64,000 nt of DNA. Source: Anopheles merus. Lineage: Eukaryota > Arthropoda > Insecta > Diptera > Culicidae. The stretch spans positions 19,784,889-19,848,888 of the forward strand of contig NC_054084.1 of assembly GCF_017562075.2 (NCBI RefSeq), written 5' to 3'. How positions within the stretch are numbered: the stretch's first letter is position 1; every line of letters starts with the position of its first letter. The notes beneath the pieces were generated by a model. That model did not search any database and was not told the DNA's origin. It saw only the letters and a list, made by a program, of their open reading frames with translations. The position numbers were made by a program, and so were the translations under genes. Below, in pieces: positions 49,102-62,440 of this stretch.

Positions 49102-49743
49102 TCACGCACTCGTCACCGTGGCAACGGCGGACGGTTTGGGACTTTTCTTCATCCACTTCGTCTGCTGCGCCTTGCTCTGCTTCACAAAGATCGGCTTCTT
49201 GATGTACACCGGGTACGGCTTGGGGATGTGCACCGGGTACGGTTTCGGCACCTCGACCGCCACCCTGTGGAAGATGGGAATCTCGATCGGCAGCGCATAC
49301 GGCACGGGCCGGTCCACCTGCACCGGGATCGGTTTCTCCACGTACACCGGTATCTTGCGCTCGACCACGATCGGCACCTTGTTGTGGATGGCGATCGGGA
49401 CCGGTATCTTCACCGGGACGGCCACATGGCGCTCCACCTTGATCGGGTACGGCACCGGGACGTTTTTGGTGATGGTAATCTCCTTGAACTGCTTGTTGCC
49501 CCACGGTTCCGGGTTTTTCGTGTCGAACGTGTGGGCCGAAACGACGCGCTCGGCCGTACCGAGTGGGACGAACCTTTTGGCAGGGCCAGCCGTCCCGTGG
49601 GACACTATGATGGCGCAGGATTGATGCACCGCTACCACCAACAGAGTTAACACAATGCTCTGAGAATGCAGGAGGGGAAACCAATTCTTAATCACACACA
49701 AGGACCTTATCACAACACACATCACGCGCTTACTTACTTTCAT
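49102..49743 (-). CDS. secreted Pro/Val/Lys-rich cuticular-type protein, two exons
   Basis: Probable structural protein of the cuticle or another extracellular matrix. Exon 1 coding is 49738-49743 (ATG AAA), then donor GTAAGT; exon 2 runs from 49659 (after TTCTCAG) to TGA at 49102-49104. The spliced product is 187 residues. Residues 1-18 (MKSIVLTLLVVAVHQSCA) form a signal peptide. A short mixed segment follows. From about residue 62 come repeated PVPY, KIPVPI, KIPVYV, KPIPV, RPVPY and KPYPV units with alternating Val/Ile/Lys/Arg, and the C-terminus is Lys/Ala-rich. The tiny first exon ending inside the signal peptide, with TATA box and short UTRs, is typical of insect cuticular protein genes. 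I see no Rebers-Riddiford chitin-binding motif, so a low-complexity proline-rich class fits best. The repetitive repeat region has open frames on the other strand, which I regard as shadows. Confidence 0.5.
   Translation of the reverse strand: MKVSKRVMCVVIRSLCVIKNWFPLLHSQSIVLTLLVVAVHQSCAIIVSHGTAGPAKRFVPLGTAERVVSAHTFDTKNPEPWGNKQFKEITITKNVPVPYPIKVERHVAVPVKIPVPIAIHNKVPIVVERKIPVYVEKPIPVQVDRPVPYALPIEIPIFHRVAVEVPKPYPVHIPKPYPVYIKKPIFVKQSKAQQTKWMKKSPKPSAVATVTSA
49660..49737 (-). other. 78-nt intron without in-frame stop
   Basis: GT-AG intron of the cuticular-type gene. Its length is a multiple of three and it has no stop in the exon frame, so an unspliced message stays open and would insert 26 residues inside the signal peptide. 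Confidence 0.5.
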
Positions 49744-49808
49744 GTTGTTCAACCGCTCGTTCCGATGTTTCACACTGCAATGATTGAGAAACCAACCGGC
49801 CGCTGGCA

Positions 49809-49817
49809 TATTTATAG
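49809..49817 (-). promoter_or_regulatory. TATA box of the cuticular-type gene
   Basis: CTATAAATA on the minus strand. A GCAGTGTG initiator-like site follows about 35 bases downstream (near 49772-49779), and the ATG is a further ~30 bases on. Spacing fits a TATA-driven insect promoter. Confidence 0.5.
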
Positions 49818-52800
49818 TTGGTATGCCTCAGCAACTGGCCGTGAGCTCTGCGTGTTCAGTTGCTCTGCGGGCTCGGTACTCGGAATTAGTCTGCACTCCC
49901 GGGGCTCACCGGTATCCTCATTAGCTCCGGGGGTGGGGTGGGTGGTGCGATTAGGAAGTTTGTTTTAGCGGCGATACCTGTTTAAAGCTAAAACACTTGC
50001 GCCCGGTGAACTTTTGGTGGTAGGTGTGCCTGTTTTCATGCTGCATTATGCACCCGTAGTCATTAGGGTGTCGATTTCGTCATTAGTAAAATATTTTAAA
50101 GAAAGAAGAGGAAAAAAACACCCTCCAGCAACACGTGCCGTACAGGGAATGTGGTATTCGCTTGTCCGGCGTCTTTGTTTGACATGCAAAAAAGGTTTTG
50201 ATTTCACGTACACACCGTGCTTTCACGCGGGTGTCAGTGAGCTATGCTTCACTGATGCAAACTGCGGTATCATTGATAGGTAACAAGATCACTGGTAATG
50301 GATTTTTGCATACCGACAACGTTGAGTGGGAAAAAAATGCATTTAGGTGGGAATTTCAGGTATTAAAAACACAACAAAAACGATATAAACGCAAATAAAT
50401 GGAAAAATAATGCAGTTAGGTAATCAGTACACATTATGCAAATAAACATCCGTATCGAAAAAAACATGGCCCTATCGCCCTTATTCAGGAATCGGTCATG
50501 AGCCTCGCCCTTAGGATCGTTCCCATTGCTTTGGGAAGCGTTGGGAATTGAGATGAGAATACTCAATCTTTTAAAATCGAAGTGATTGAAATCAGAGAAG
50601 AAGATATAATAATTGAATCTGTGTCTTACTCTTTTTCGATTGATTGATTTGATTGATTGAAAAATGTATTTAAATACATTTTAACCCCATTTTTACCACT
50701 CTTTTGCGACTCAAGTCACTCAGTCTCTTTGCGCCGACTAACGACTGTGTGCTATACATTCAAAACACTTACTCTTTTCGCCGGTTAGTGACTTACTTTA
50801 TCGGGATTCATCCCTGACTCAGTTTGGATAAAATCCGAATGGAAAATGTGTGATAAAATAGTTTAAAATGAAGATATTCATATACAGTGAAATCCCTCGA
50901 AGGTGAATATTCAAGGGACCGTCAGCTTAGAGAGATATTCACGTTGAGGAAACTTATGAAGGTGTTGGTATGGAGTATCAAAGAAAATACGACAAAAACA
51001 TGGCCTCCGTTGACCAATATGTTTATGAACAATCATCCAAAAATGCATCTAACCGCAAGGCCAGACGAGGTGAAATAAACAACGAAATGAACGATTTGAC
51101 AGGTGAAATATCTGTCAGATAACGCATCACAGCAACCAGCTGGTGGTGTGCAATGTAAACAAATAACGTGTACAAACTTGCAACTAAATCCATTAAATGT
51201 CTTCACGATCAAGCATTGCGATAATTTCAGTCAATACTTCATCATTTATTCCAATTAGGGAATGTTCTGTTTAAAAAGATATTCTTTTTAAGTGAATTTT
51301 AAAAGCGGATGCTGTATCTCCCATAACCCTTTAGCTGTATATGTCAGATATTTCAACTGTCAGCATAGTTCATTTCGCTGTATATTTCAAAATTTTCGAT
51401 TCTTAGAGCTTAAAAATCATCGAGAGGTGAAATAAATGGCAATGAAAAAGAATACATATAATTGACACTTTAAAATGTGTTACCCGGTGAGACGAACATG
51501 CAATATACAACTGGTAACATATGGCGTTAAAACGATCATAACTAGTGGTAAGTTAACCATATCAGTTAAGAGATACGCAAATAACAGCAATCGTGTGAAG
51601 TAGCTAAACATTTTACTCAACTTGAAGTATTGTTTGGAGTTCCAAATCAATACAAACTGCAATGCAAAAAAATTTGCGCGGATACTGTTGTTCATGCATA
51701 TTTGCTGCTATCACAGCTGCCTCCTAGAACAACTTCCTTCTCAACCAATTTCCCAAATCTCTCCCCTTCCCCGCAAAACAACACCAGCGTGCGTGTTTCG
51801 TCAACTTATTGCAATATTCGGTACCGGTCATAAAATGTGAACTCCCTCTCAATCATCTCCGGTGACCCGAAATATGGTTTCATTAATTTGTAATTTACAA
51901 TTCCTTTCCGCACGGCGCAGCAACGCCCCGGAACGCGGCACGGATCGAAATTGATTCGCATTCGCTATTCGGAAGCATCATTATATCCTGTGCCTTTCGC
52001 AAATCGCTTGTCGCAAGGCTTATCGCGGCATCGCTGCCCGGATACTGCGCAGGGCCGGACTGTGGCCGATTAATACGCTGCACAGGCAAATTTATTACCA
52101 TTCCCGCACGCGAATCACCCAACCGCCCAACCACCCAACAAACCAATCACTCGCAGTCCGAAAAGGTCGCAATGGCGAATATGAACGTGACCCCGGCACA
52201 CGAACTCATCCTCTCTGTCTGGGCACGTACACTCAGTGTGCGCGGCCCACGCTGGTCTTCTTTGTCATTGGAGCGCCAAGGATATGTACGGTAAACAAAC
52301 CGTAAAGATATATCATCGATAAATGGTCCGTTGCATTTATCCGATCCCGGGGCAAGGCAATGGTACCGTGGATGGTGAGCGGGAGGGCAGTCTTCTTGAA
52401 GACCGACGCGGCCCTAATTCATTACGCCCTAATTGGAACGCGCCTTGCCCACTGTTTGGACGCTCCACTGGGAAACTATAGCCAGGTGAAAAACGTACTT
52501 GCAAACCACAGGGCAAATACGACATGGCATGGCGAAGCACATTCAATGAAGTCATTGTTTCCAACGACCCCTTCCGGAGCATTTTCTTGAGGACGTACCG
52601 GGCGCTCCGGTGCGTACAAACTTTCTCCCTCCCTTTGACTTGGCTGTCTTTGCGACTCCCGGGCGCACTCGCTGTGTGGCCCCTTTTACTAGGGATAGTT
52701 TCAGCGAGGAGTGGTGCAACGATGTAGCCAGCAAAGGATATCGGTTTACTGCTCAGAATTGCCGCCGGTGCTCTACACAAAACCTTCCTGCCTGCCTGCC

Positions 52801-55800
52801 TGGCTTCTAATCAAATTTACTTCGATCTTGAGCGAGGTGCAGCAAAACGGAGCGCAGACCATTGTTTTTGTACCGCGCACCGTGGTCGGGACAAATTGCC
52901 TTCCACACAAAACCGACGGCATTATTGTGCAAGGTACAGAGATACACACACACATATACACACACAATGGAAATTAATAATCCACTGAGCACCACCCAAC
53001 CCCGGTAGGTCCTGTCCAACGTTCAAATAATAGCTTTCTACTTACAGCGCGCAAAGACGACGCGTCGCTTGGAATTTCTAGCCAGCTTCAAACCTCCCCA
53101 GCGCGTCCTTATCTTCCTCGAGCCATCTTGAATTGAATCGAACCTGCAAGCACAGGCCTCGCTTGGTTTGGTGAAGAAAATGAGCTTATTTCTAATTTTC
53201 GAACGTGAATTAAAATAACGAGCTGCGGAAAGGAATCGAAAGCACTATTTCAACGCTTTATCTGATGCCCGATATGCTAATGCCTCATTCGCTGCATGCT
53301 CCAGGCACGTCCTTGCTTTCTCTCTCTCTCTCTTTCTCTCTCTCTGTCTCTTCTCTCGAGGCGTGGAGGGGGCGATACATGCCGTGAGGGAACAAGTGTG
53401 ATAGCTTTACACCGCTTTGCCCACTGTGAAACGTGTTCAAGTGCTTGGCGGGGACTGGTCGTGACTTGGTCCTCTCAAAGGCGCACAACTCCTGGAATGC
53501 GGGAATGCGATAGGTAAGCAAGTTTCCCACGCAACCGATTGACTATGAAATACGTGCAGTTGGCATGAAAATCCATGCTTACCGTGTAGAGCGAAAGAGT
53601 GCGCGTGCCAATTCCTTTGAAGGAAGAGGCTCGCAGGATGCCGATGAGCTGTTCGTTATGTTTCTTTTCGCCCTTCCAAAGTACTTACAAGCTTCCAGGT
53701 GGGGCTAGAGATCCTGCCTGTTTTGGGGTGGCGGGGGGTGGAGAACGAGTTTCAGGACAATTAGATAACGGTAATGAAAAATGGAGCGTAGAGCGTGATT
53801 TTATACGAAGCTCCGGGGAAACGTTCAACGTGTTGTGTTTGTCGTAGGGCAAAAACGTATTTATTGAAGGTGTTGTTAGCTTGGGGTTGGAGAGAATCGG
53901 AAGCAAGCAGAAAAACGGGACCTGATTTGATTATAACATTGTCAATAAATGTAACTCAAAGCCGTATCGAGCGATCGGTGCCAATAGTCACGTAGGTACG
54001 TTTAGATAGAAACGGTGAAGGTGTTTATGAGATATAAATGAGCGAGGAAGTATTTTCAGTACTTGCGGTGATTTTTTTGTGTATATCTTTTTAGAAGAGC
54101 TGTTCAATACAATAAAAAACCTATTTCTTGAGAACTGTTTCACGCTTCTTGATAGTTTTTTTGTGGGACATTTACGTGTTTTGTAATATGATACTATGGT
54201 GAAGTTGGTTTAAGTAAACCGAATAGTTCAAATTTATTTTTAATTTATCCCGACAAGAGCAGATTACACTTAAACACCGTACGTCCACTAAACGTTTATT
54301 TTTGTTCTAGGTCCGCACCCTAAAATAGCATGATTTTAACACGTCTAAGGTGACGAAGTCTGGTGTGAGTAGCCTCATGATGGCAAACACCAATTAGATC
54401 GAATAACAACAACGCGCCATGCTGACTGCTAATTGATATAATTAGTAATGTCGTGCTGGATTCGACTCCGTCGGCTAATTATTTTTGAACGTTAGCATCT
54501 CTCTCCGATATCAAAGTGGTGGTAATCTTATTTCGCAGCTTGTTAGAACGACTTGTTTTACCCGTGGGTAACATTGACGCCTTTGAAAGTGACTCATATT
54601 TCATTCTGCCTACTCCAGCTTTAAAATAAATGGATGGTTTTACATTCATACGCGTCGCTTTTGGATTGAGGTTTTGATTGACGAAAGCCTGTACATACCA
54701 TGCACGTAGGTCGATTAAACCAGATGACGAAAAAATCATCAATTTTCAAATTTTTTACAAAACCTTTAATTTTACCTTTTTTGCTTTTACCATTTCCAAA
54801 TTTTGCCTTTAGCCACATTGTCTTTACCTTAGTCTTAAAAAGTCCTTCAAACACTTCCTTCCTTAAAACAACATATGTTTGAGTAGTTAAATGCATTACA
54901 GGTTTTAATAGTCATTTAACAAAATCCAAACACTGTTCCATACAAAGTCAACAACAAATTACAACTTATTTCCAAATCTTCTTGCCATAGCTCTGATATC
55001 TATTGCAACGGTTTTGTTTTTATATTTGTCATCAATTATTAATAACGTATATTACACACTAAGTATCCCGTCTTGGGTTAAAAGCAGCTAGATTCACGCT
55101 ACAGGTTGGAAATAACGAGGTTTGGTCTGATAAATAACAATGGTTCTGGTCTCGATTGCTTGAAATAAACTAATAGTAAGACTAAATTGTAAATCGATGT
55201 GGTGGATCAGATTGGATTTAAATTTAGTGACAAAATAATTGAGCGGAAATTGAAAGATAACTTTGAAACAATCCCAATATGATTTAAATACCTAGACGTC
55301 TGAAATAAACGCCTACAATCTACCAGAACCTTTGCACTAGGCTCGGTCCTTAACATACATCTTTTGCTTCTATTTTATGTCAATATTTTAGTTTATACAC
55401 ACTAAAACCATAAACTGTATTTATGCATGCGCTAGAACCATTCACATGCATTAAATCAGATTACTACAACGAGCCCTAATGTTTACTTTATTTTACAACC
55501 TCTCGCAAAATTTGACAACCACCCTATGCACTGCATTTTGTTTCCGCTTTCCGTAACAATAACCATTGCCATAACCCATTTCGTGCACCCAATAGCCCAT
55601 CCGACCCATCTAATGCACACACTAATGCACTCCACTTCATCCGTACTGTGGATGGTTGTGGGCGACCGTTTAGTATGTGCATGAGACGACCGATCAATTT
55701 TATTATTATTATTAAACTATCGATTTATTTGGCTGAGAAGAAGCGGGTAGAACCGGGCCGAGTTGCAGCAAAGAAATCACCTGCAGGGAAAAGAAAGAAA

Positions 55801-58800
55801 AGCAACCAACGGATCGGAAGTGTCCCGTGTCAGGCGATTGCACACACGGGAAACACCCGTACGCCCGGCGGCTACTCGTCTGGCTGGCTGCACCGCGCTC
55901 GGCTGCCAATGCTCGTACCACATTCGCCCGTTTCCAAGTTATGGCAGCCGTTTATTCAATTGCTGTGCACCGTACCAAAGCACCCCGCTGTCCCCCTGCT
56001 GGCAAACCGATAATTTATCCATAAACATTATCTGGCCACTTCCATTACGGGCATATGTTGGGTCGTGCACGGTACGGGTAGATTTACCATAAAGCTCTGG
56101 GATGGCGCTCCGAAGGAAGCAAGGTCGAACGGGAAGATGCACATTTCAACAGACACATACTCACACACTACCGGGGACATCAGAGTTGGGTGGATTATCG
56201 CGATTTGAAGAAAAAAACGGCAGAACGTCGAGACAAATGCAACTGAAATATGCACAAATACACACACACAGAGAGACGCCCGAGGCATTCGACAGTTTGG
56301 CTCCATAAATAATAATATATTGGCAGGTGAAGAAACCGAACGGACCCGTATGCAAAAGAAATACTCTTCTGTCTACGGTGCATATTCCAACTTCACCCAC
56401 CAGAGCTCCAGAGGTGGACACAAAGAAAAAACTAAACCAACAACAACAACAGCAAAAAGAGACGTGCATTGAGCATAAAACTAGCTGAGCTCAATAAGCG
56501 CCCACCGTTAGTGGGACATAAATGCGCCAATTCACGGCGACGGTTTGCGCGCTGCACATCGTATCCAAAAAGGCACCGCCAGCGCTTTTGGGATAACGGA
56601 CTCCGGCGTGGTCGTCAGGAATGGTGGAAAATTTATAGTCCACCCCTCCTCCTCCCCCCCTCTCCAGCAGCAGCAACAAACGAAACTGATCGCATTGGGT
56701 CGTATGTCTGTCACTAAAAATCCAACCCCGGTGGAATGGTTCAGTGTCAGTGCATTTCATACGAGTGCTCATATTCACTTACCGCCCTTCAATCGGTACG
56801 GTACAGCTACCCGGCTCAAATGGAGTTGTGTGTGTGTGTTGGAAAAAAATGAGAAAATCCACTCTTCCATCCGGTTCCGATTTGAAAAAACAAAAATATA
56901 AACTAACCTCACTCCAACAGCTTTCAAAGTTCTTGCGGCAGGAGAGAACGAACCAGAATGGAATGGAGAATGGATGAATCTCAACAAATGGTTGCACCTG
57001 GTTGCTATTGGAAACGCAGTGCAGCGGAAGGAGATCTTCCCATCGTAGGTGCTCACGTGTACAAATGGTCACATGAGAATAGAACCCTGTACGAGGTACG
57101 GAAATACAAAATAGAGCATAGAACAAAAAAAGCCCTCTTCAGGGAAAATCACCCATATGGGATACGAAACGAAACTGTAAAATAAAGCGTAACTCGTTAT
57201 CTGGTTTGATGCTCCGTACGAACACAGCTCTAAACAAAAAACGGGGCAAACACTTCTACAAGCGTCCTGTACAAAAGTGGCCCGATCTGTACGGTCCCAT
57301 AAAACAAGTGCATCGTTCCGGTTGATTGAAATAATACCGCTAAAGAATTAGTCTCCTAAAGCGAGATTCATGACATGAACCGGTGGTACTTGCTGTACTG
57401 CTGCTACAAATGCTGCTTACGTCACAATGGTTGCATACATTCAGGCGCTCTCGGTGGTCCTGCTAGAAAGGCGGGCTGGGCAGCACGTACGTGCGAAAGG
57501 AACGAAACCAATCCGTTTCTCTATCGACCTTAAGCTGCTGCTGTTTATCCCTTTTTGTTTCCCCCTTTCCTTGTTGGGGTTGCGGGGAGTTGAAATTTCC
57601 ACCAAGCTTACCATTTCACCAGCCCTGTGTCGAACACTTATCGGCACATCTTGCCAACCAATGACACACTGCCAGTGGCTCATTTCCTTCCTCATCACTG
57701 TACCCTGGTGGGTCGTTCGGAAGGCTTGGACGTTGATGCTGGAGACACTTTTTTAAAGTAGACCGCTTTTTGCCGTTTTTTTTTGCAAAGCGCCATATAT
57801 CGAATCGATTGTACCTTGTTTGGTTGTGCTTCTCCACACCGATCCGATTGAAAGGGAAAAACGTAAATGCACTTTGTGGGGGTAGGAGGCTCCCTGCAGC
57901 CCCCTTGGCAACCGGATGTAAGGGAACACCTGATGATAATTTATTTATTGGAAGCTCTGCTGCAAGGTATCGGATCAACCCTTCTCCCCGGTACAGTAGA
58001 ACCTTTTCCACTGCAGAACGTGAACCAGCTGCTGTACGGTAGGCAGCCGAAGGGGTTCAATGTGTGAGCTTTCTTCTGTTTTCAAATCCATAAAAACGGC
58101 ACAGCGATAGACTCCGAACGGATAGCGAGAGTGCTTTGCTACTTTGTGCCAGCGGCCATTGGATACACAACATCTCTCATCACTTCAATTTGTGGCACGG
58201 TTCGAACGGTCCAGCAGCTAGGCTGGACTGAAGGACAAAGCCGTGACGATGAAGTGACAATACCACTACATTCTGCTTGCCTTGGAAGAAAGAAAAAAAC
58301 CCTTCTGTTTGCAAAACACTTACGGCATTAGGCAAACTTCGAGGCACTGCATTTGATGGCATTATCAGAACTGAGCTACACTTACAGCTGTATTCACCAC
58401 TGCAGGTGGTGCAGCATACTGCATGCTAGACTGTCCATCCACTATCACGGGTTCAGTGACGAGGCCACGTTTTCAAACAATCCAGTGGCTTTTCTTGAAA
58501 TCCATCCCGACTAAACGAAAACGCATGTGCTCGTTAACTTTGACACAAACGGGTTGACATGTTCGGTTGAATGCTTTTTTGGTTTGTTCTTAAATAATGT
58601 CTGTTGCCATTGAGCTTAGCTGATTCTGGGAAGCGTAGGTCAATTTCATTATTTTTGGTACCAATATCGGTAGCACCATTGAGCGGAAAGGAAGATCCAA
58701 AGATGGACAAACGTTGGTTCTTGGTTAAGAATGTGCATTGAAGACAAAAAGCAAAGAACATACATGTCCGGCTGGGCAGGATCTGACCCTTTCAGTCGAA

Positions 58801-61800
58801 ATTCGTGGAATACGGTATAACATACTATTTCTGCTTGACTGAAAATAGATGTTGCGTTCGGGTTTTTAAATGATGTACGATGTGTTTGTGCACTGATGTG
58901 TGGACTTGCCAGTTAAAGTCTGGACTGGACTAGACCGATGTTAACGACCTGGAAGATGTGTATCGTTTGTGTTGACTCTTCGCCTGACTGTAAGTAGTAT
59001 ACAATATTTTACTTTAAAATATAATTAGGCACAACCATTTTCACTATAAAATAAAACCAAAACCTCAAGCCGCCCTTGTTTGTAGGTACATTAAATAGCA
59101 ATGATAAAATGATAAGAACATAACGATCTGTAGACAGACGTGCCCAACCATACCTCTGGCCAGTACTTTTAACTGTTCTGTCTTAGGGTCGTTGCGGAAA
59201 TTTTGGCCTTTGTTAAGTTTTGGTGACTTTTTCGTAAATTTTTCACTTGTTCAAGACAGTTATGTATATCTTAAAAATTTGGCTAAAACCTAAATCCATT
59301 TTTTCACTTTTAATCACTAGAAGCTGGACTAGCTGTTGTCTTTTTTCATTCCGGAGGAACGAGCCGAAAAGGCCGCATTGCTACTAGCTGTTGTATTAAG
59401 AATTTTTAATATTTTAATTCTGGTCTTTCCCAATATCGACTACGTACAGATCATATCCTCTCGTTTTGAAGCTCTGCCTTGTCAAGTTTAAGTCAAAAGT
59501 TGCCCAATGAAACAATTAACACATAAATACTCCTTAGTAAATATAGGGTCGTTATATGGGGCTAATATACTCCTACAATCGTTGTGTAGAAATGTGCGTT
59601 GTCCATGGGTTCTAGCTAGTACGTAAATAAGAATAGTTTTCGCGTTTATCTCATACCTCGACAGCTTCGAAATATACACGCTATAGACATGTAAGCTATA
59701 AGGCAACTACAAGGGTAAGAAAAACAGTTTAATTCCCCAGTTACTGGTTAGTAAATTGGTTGCTCCGAAGAATAAAATGCGCAAGATTATCGAAACATCG
59801 TAAACCTGTAAGCCTATCCAAATTGTTTAAATATTGCATCTATAGCATCCCTTCTGTTTCCAATTCACCGTCTGTAAAGCCATCTGAAGTCTGCTTTAAA
59901 CGAATTCATTTCAATGAAATGCAATGTAGTCGATGGAGATACAATGCTAAAAGCGGTATAAAATATTCACACAATCAAGCATATTAAATCAGCCCATTAC
60001 GTGCGAATGCGATACACTTTATCAGTTTACCATCGAAAAATTACCTTTTACAACATTCTGCAAAATTACAGCACAATGTTGAGCCGGTTGATTCAACTGT
60101 GCTCGAAATTAATCCTCCCCCTTTAGTTCGTATCGGAGAACCGTTCCGATCGATCAAAACGCAGCGCGCGCACACACTTCCCCTGTGTGTGTGTGAGGGA
60201 GAGAGAGAGAAAAAAGGCACATGCCACAGTTCCAGCTGTGGCGCTTTCAGGTCTCCCCGCAAGAAATTAACACTTTGCATACTCTCTAATTAAACCATTG
60301 CCGAGGGCGAAAAGGCAACCTTGCAGGGCATGCCCACCAGCCAGTACGGTAGTCACATTTGATTAAAATGTTCCGCTTTTTCGAAAGCAGCAGGACGGGA
60401 CTGTCAACGCGAACAGCGCTCTGCTGCGTAGCCTAATTGATGCCCTTTCGACAACAACGGTGGCCCCGGCACAGTTGTGATACGCTGTCCAAATCGATGG
60501 CTTTTGATGGTGCTTGGCACAGCGCTTGGCGCTGCTCTAATTTGATGCAGTGTGGTGCACTGATTTGTTGCGATTGGTGGGAGGGAAAGGGATAGTTGGA
60601 CATAATACTCTTACCCGATATAAAGCCACAGCTGCTACCGGCGGGAGAAACGCATCCAGAAGCTCAATTCGTCAGCGATTTTTTTTGTTATTTTTGAATA
60701 TTACACTTCCAGTCACTGCTCATGATTCGTTCCAACTTCAGCGGACGAAAGGGAAAGCACCCGGGGTGGATGGTAGCACCCGGTAGGTGGCACACTTTTA
60801 ATTACGAATGCATTCATACAATCACTCTAATTTCGAACCGGGCTACCCCGTTGGGACCGAGCGTAGCTGGAACGCGTGTGCTTTTGGGAGCGTGAATTTG
60901 CTCCTACCCACCCACCCAGCTACTGGAACGGGAATACAATATTTGCAATCTTTCCCTTCCGGTTTGGCTGTTGACGAAAGGCAAACTCGGGCGGCAAAAA
61001 AGGCGGAAACGGGTGGCGGCTGCAGTTGATGGGAAAATAAATTATCAGATTATCAAACGGCTGGCGTGCGGATGATTGATTTCGATATCAGAAACTAAAG
61101 CAAAATACTTTGAATCGGGGAGACAGAGAAAGAGAAAGAGCACGAGAGCGAGAGGAAGACCGTGAGCCATAATTTCCATACGGTCCATGCTGGCTGGTTT
61201 GGGGCCGATACGTTGTAGCGCACTTGTAGCACAATTGATTGAATTATTTTAATTCATATCGACTGCAGAAATTGGAATCTATTGAACCTAGGGGGAGCTT
61301 GGGAGTGGGTGGGGTGTAGTTTCATGCGGCAAGAGACGAGATATTGAACACGGCCGTGTCCTACTTCGTTGCATTTTTGGTAGGGTTGGGGAGGTATTTA
61401 TACGCTGTTGGTGCTGCTGCTGCTGCTGCTGCTACGTCGATGAATGGTTTTGCTACATTCGGCTATTTATTGACCCGGGACGGCAACAGCAAATGCCGTT
61501 TTGTGCTCTGTTTTGTGTAATCGCAAGTGAAGAAATGAAATCACATTTAATTATAAGTTGGTTGCACCGTATAGCAGAGCAGAGATTTTGTTTCGAATTT
61601 GCATTGAATTGTTGAAAGTATACATAATCTTTTGGATTAAAATCAAATGTAGTGGAATTACGGTGGCACGACAAGCTGCCCAAATTTGAATGCAGAAATG
61701 TGGTAAAAGCGTAATATCATCAAATCTTAACATTTTAATTTTTTAAATGCAATGTGTACTAAATGAATTATAATTTTACTTTCAAGTAGGTTTGATTGCC

Positions 61801-61979
61801 TAATGTAGCAGGGCAGTTTCTCTCAAACTAAGGCAGGATTCGATTCCCATCAGAATAGTAACTAGTTCATCAGATCTAGTAACTAGTAGTAACCATCAGA
61901 ACGTATTAGACTTGTTTGAGTTTGAATTGCTCTCAAAGATAAGATCGTAATCATCTGCAAAGGTCTTCAGAATAATAAT
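49818..61979. other. long non-coding stretch, no gene recognised
   Basis: About 12 kb without a defensible gene. Composition alternates between AT-rich (50.3-51.6, 54.0-55.5, 58.9-60.0 kb) and balanced blocks. A (TC)n tract lies at 53318-53348, CA tracts near 52943-52968 and 56262-56272, and (CTG)7 near 61412-61433. The dispersed motif TTGCATACATTCAGGCG is at 57431-57447. A possible left end of a mariner-type MITE (TACAGTGAAATCC, 50883) has no clear partner. It could be the long intron of a gene outside the window or intergenic DNA. Confidence 0.5.
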
Positions 61980-62240
61980 TTAAAAAAATATATAAGGAAA
62001 AAGAACAAGAATAACAAGAATAAGAAGCAAAAAAGAAGAAGAAGAATAAGAAGAAGAAGTAGAGGAAGTACGAGAAGAGTAAGAAGAAGATTAAGAAGAA
62101 GAAGAAAACGAAGAAGAAGTATAAAAATGGAGGAAGAAGAAGAAGAAGAAGAAGAAGAAGAAGAAGAAGAAGAAGAAGAAGAAGAAGAAGAAGAAGAAGA
62201 AGAAGAAGAAGAAGAATAACCAGAAGAAGAACCAGAATGA

Positions 62241-62271
<31 letters not shown>

Positions 62272-62440
62272 AAGAAGAAGAAGAAGAAGAAGAAGAAGAA
62301 GAAGAAGAAGAAGAAGAAGAAGAAGAAGAAAAAGAAGAAGAAAGAATTAAATAAAGACAAAACGTAAGAAAAAAAGCAAGAAAGAAAGAAAGAGAGAAAG
62401 AAAGATAGAAAGAGAGAAAGAAAGATACAAAGATAGAAAA
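61980..62440. repeat. (AAG)n purine array with (AAAG)n end
   Basis: Near-pure GAA/AAG repeat, cleanest at about 62133-62216 and 62246-62330, passing into AAAG/GAGAAAG units at about 62376-62440. The minus-strand poly-Phe frame is compositional. Confidence 0.5.

Noticed and set aside
49048..49684. Long plus-strand and second minus-strand open frames of ~170-230 codons
   Set aside because: They are shadows of the GC-rich, repetitive cuticular-type exon. Only the frame with signal peptide, splice sites, TATA box and poly(A) signal makes sense.
50883..51440. Possible mariner-type MITE starting TACAGTGAAATCCCTCGAA
   Set aside because: I could not find the inverted right end; GAGAGGTGAAATAAA near 51422 is too weak a match.
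61795..61985. SINE head before the (AAG)n array, based on GATTCGATTCCCATC
   Set aside because: The B-box-like word is isolated; no A box or shared body with the other SINEs is seen.
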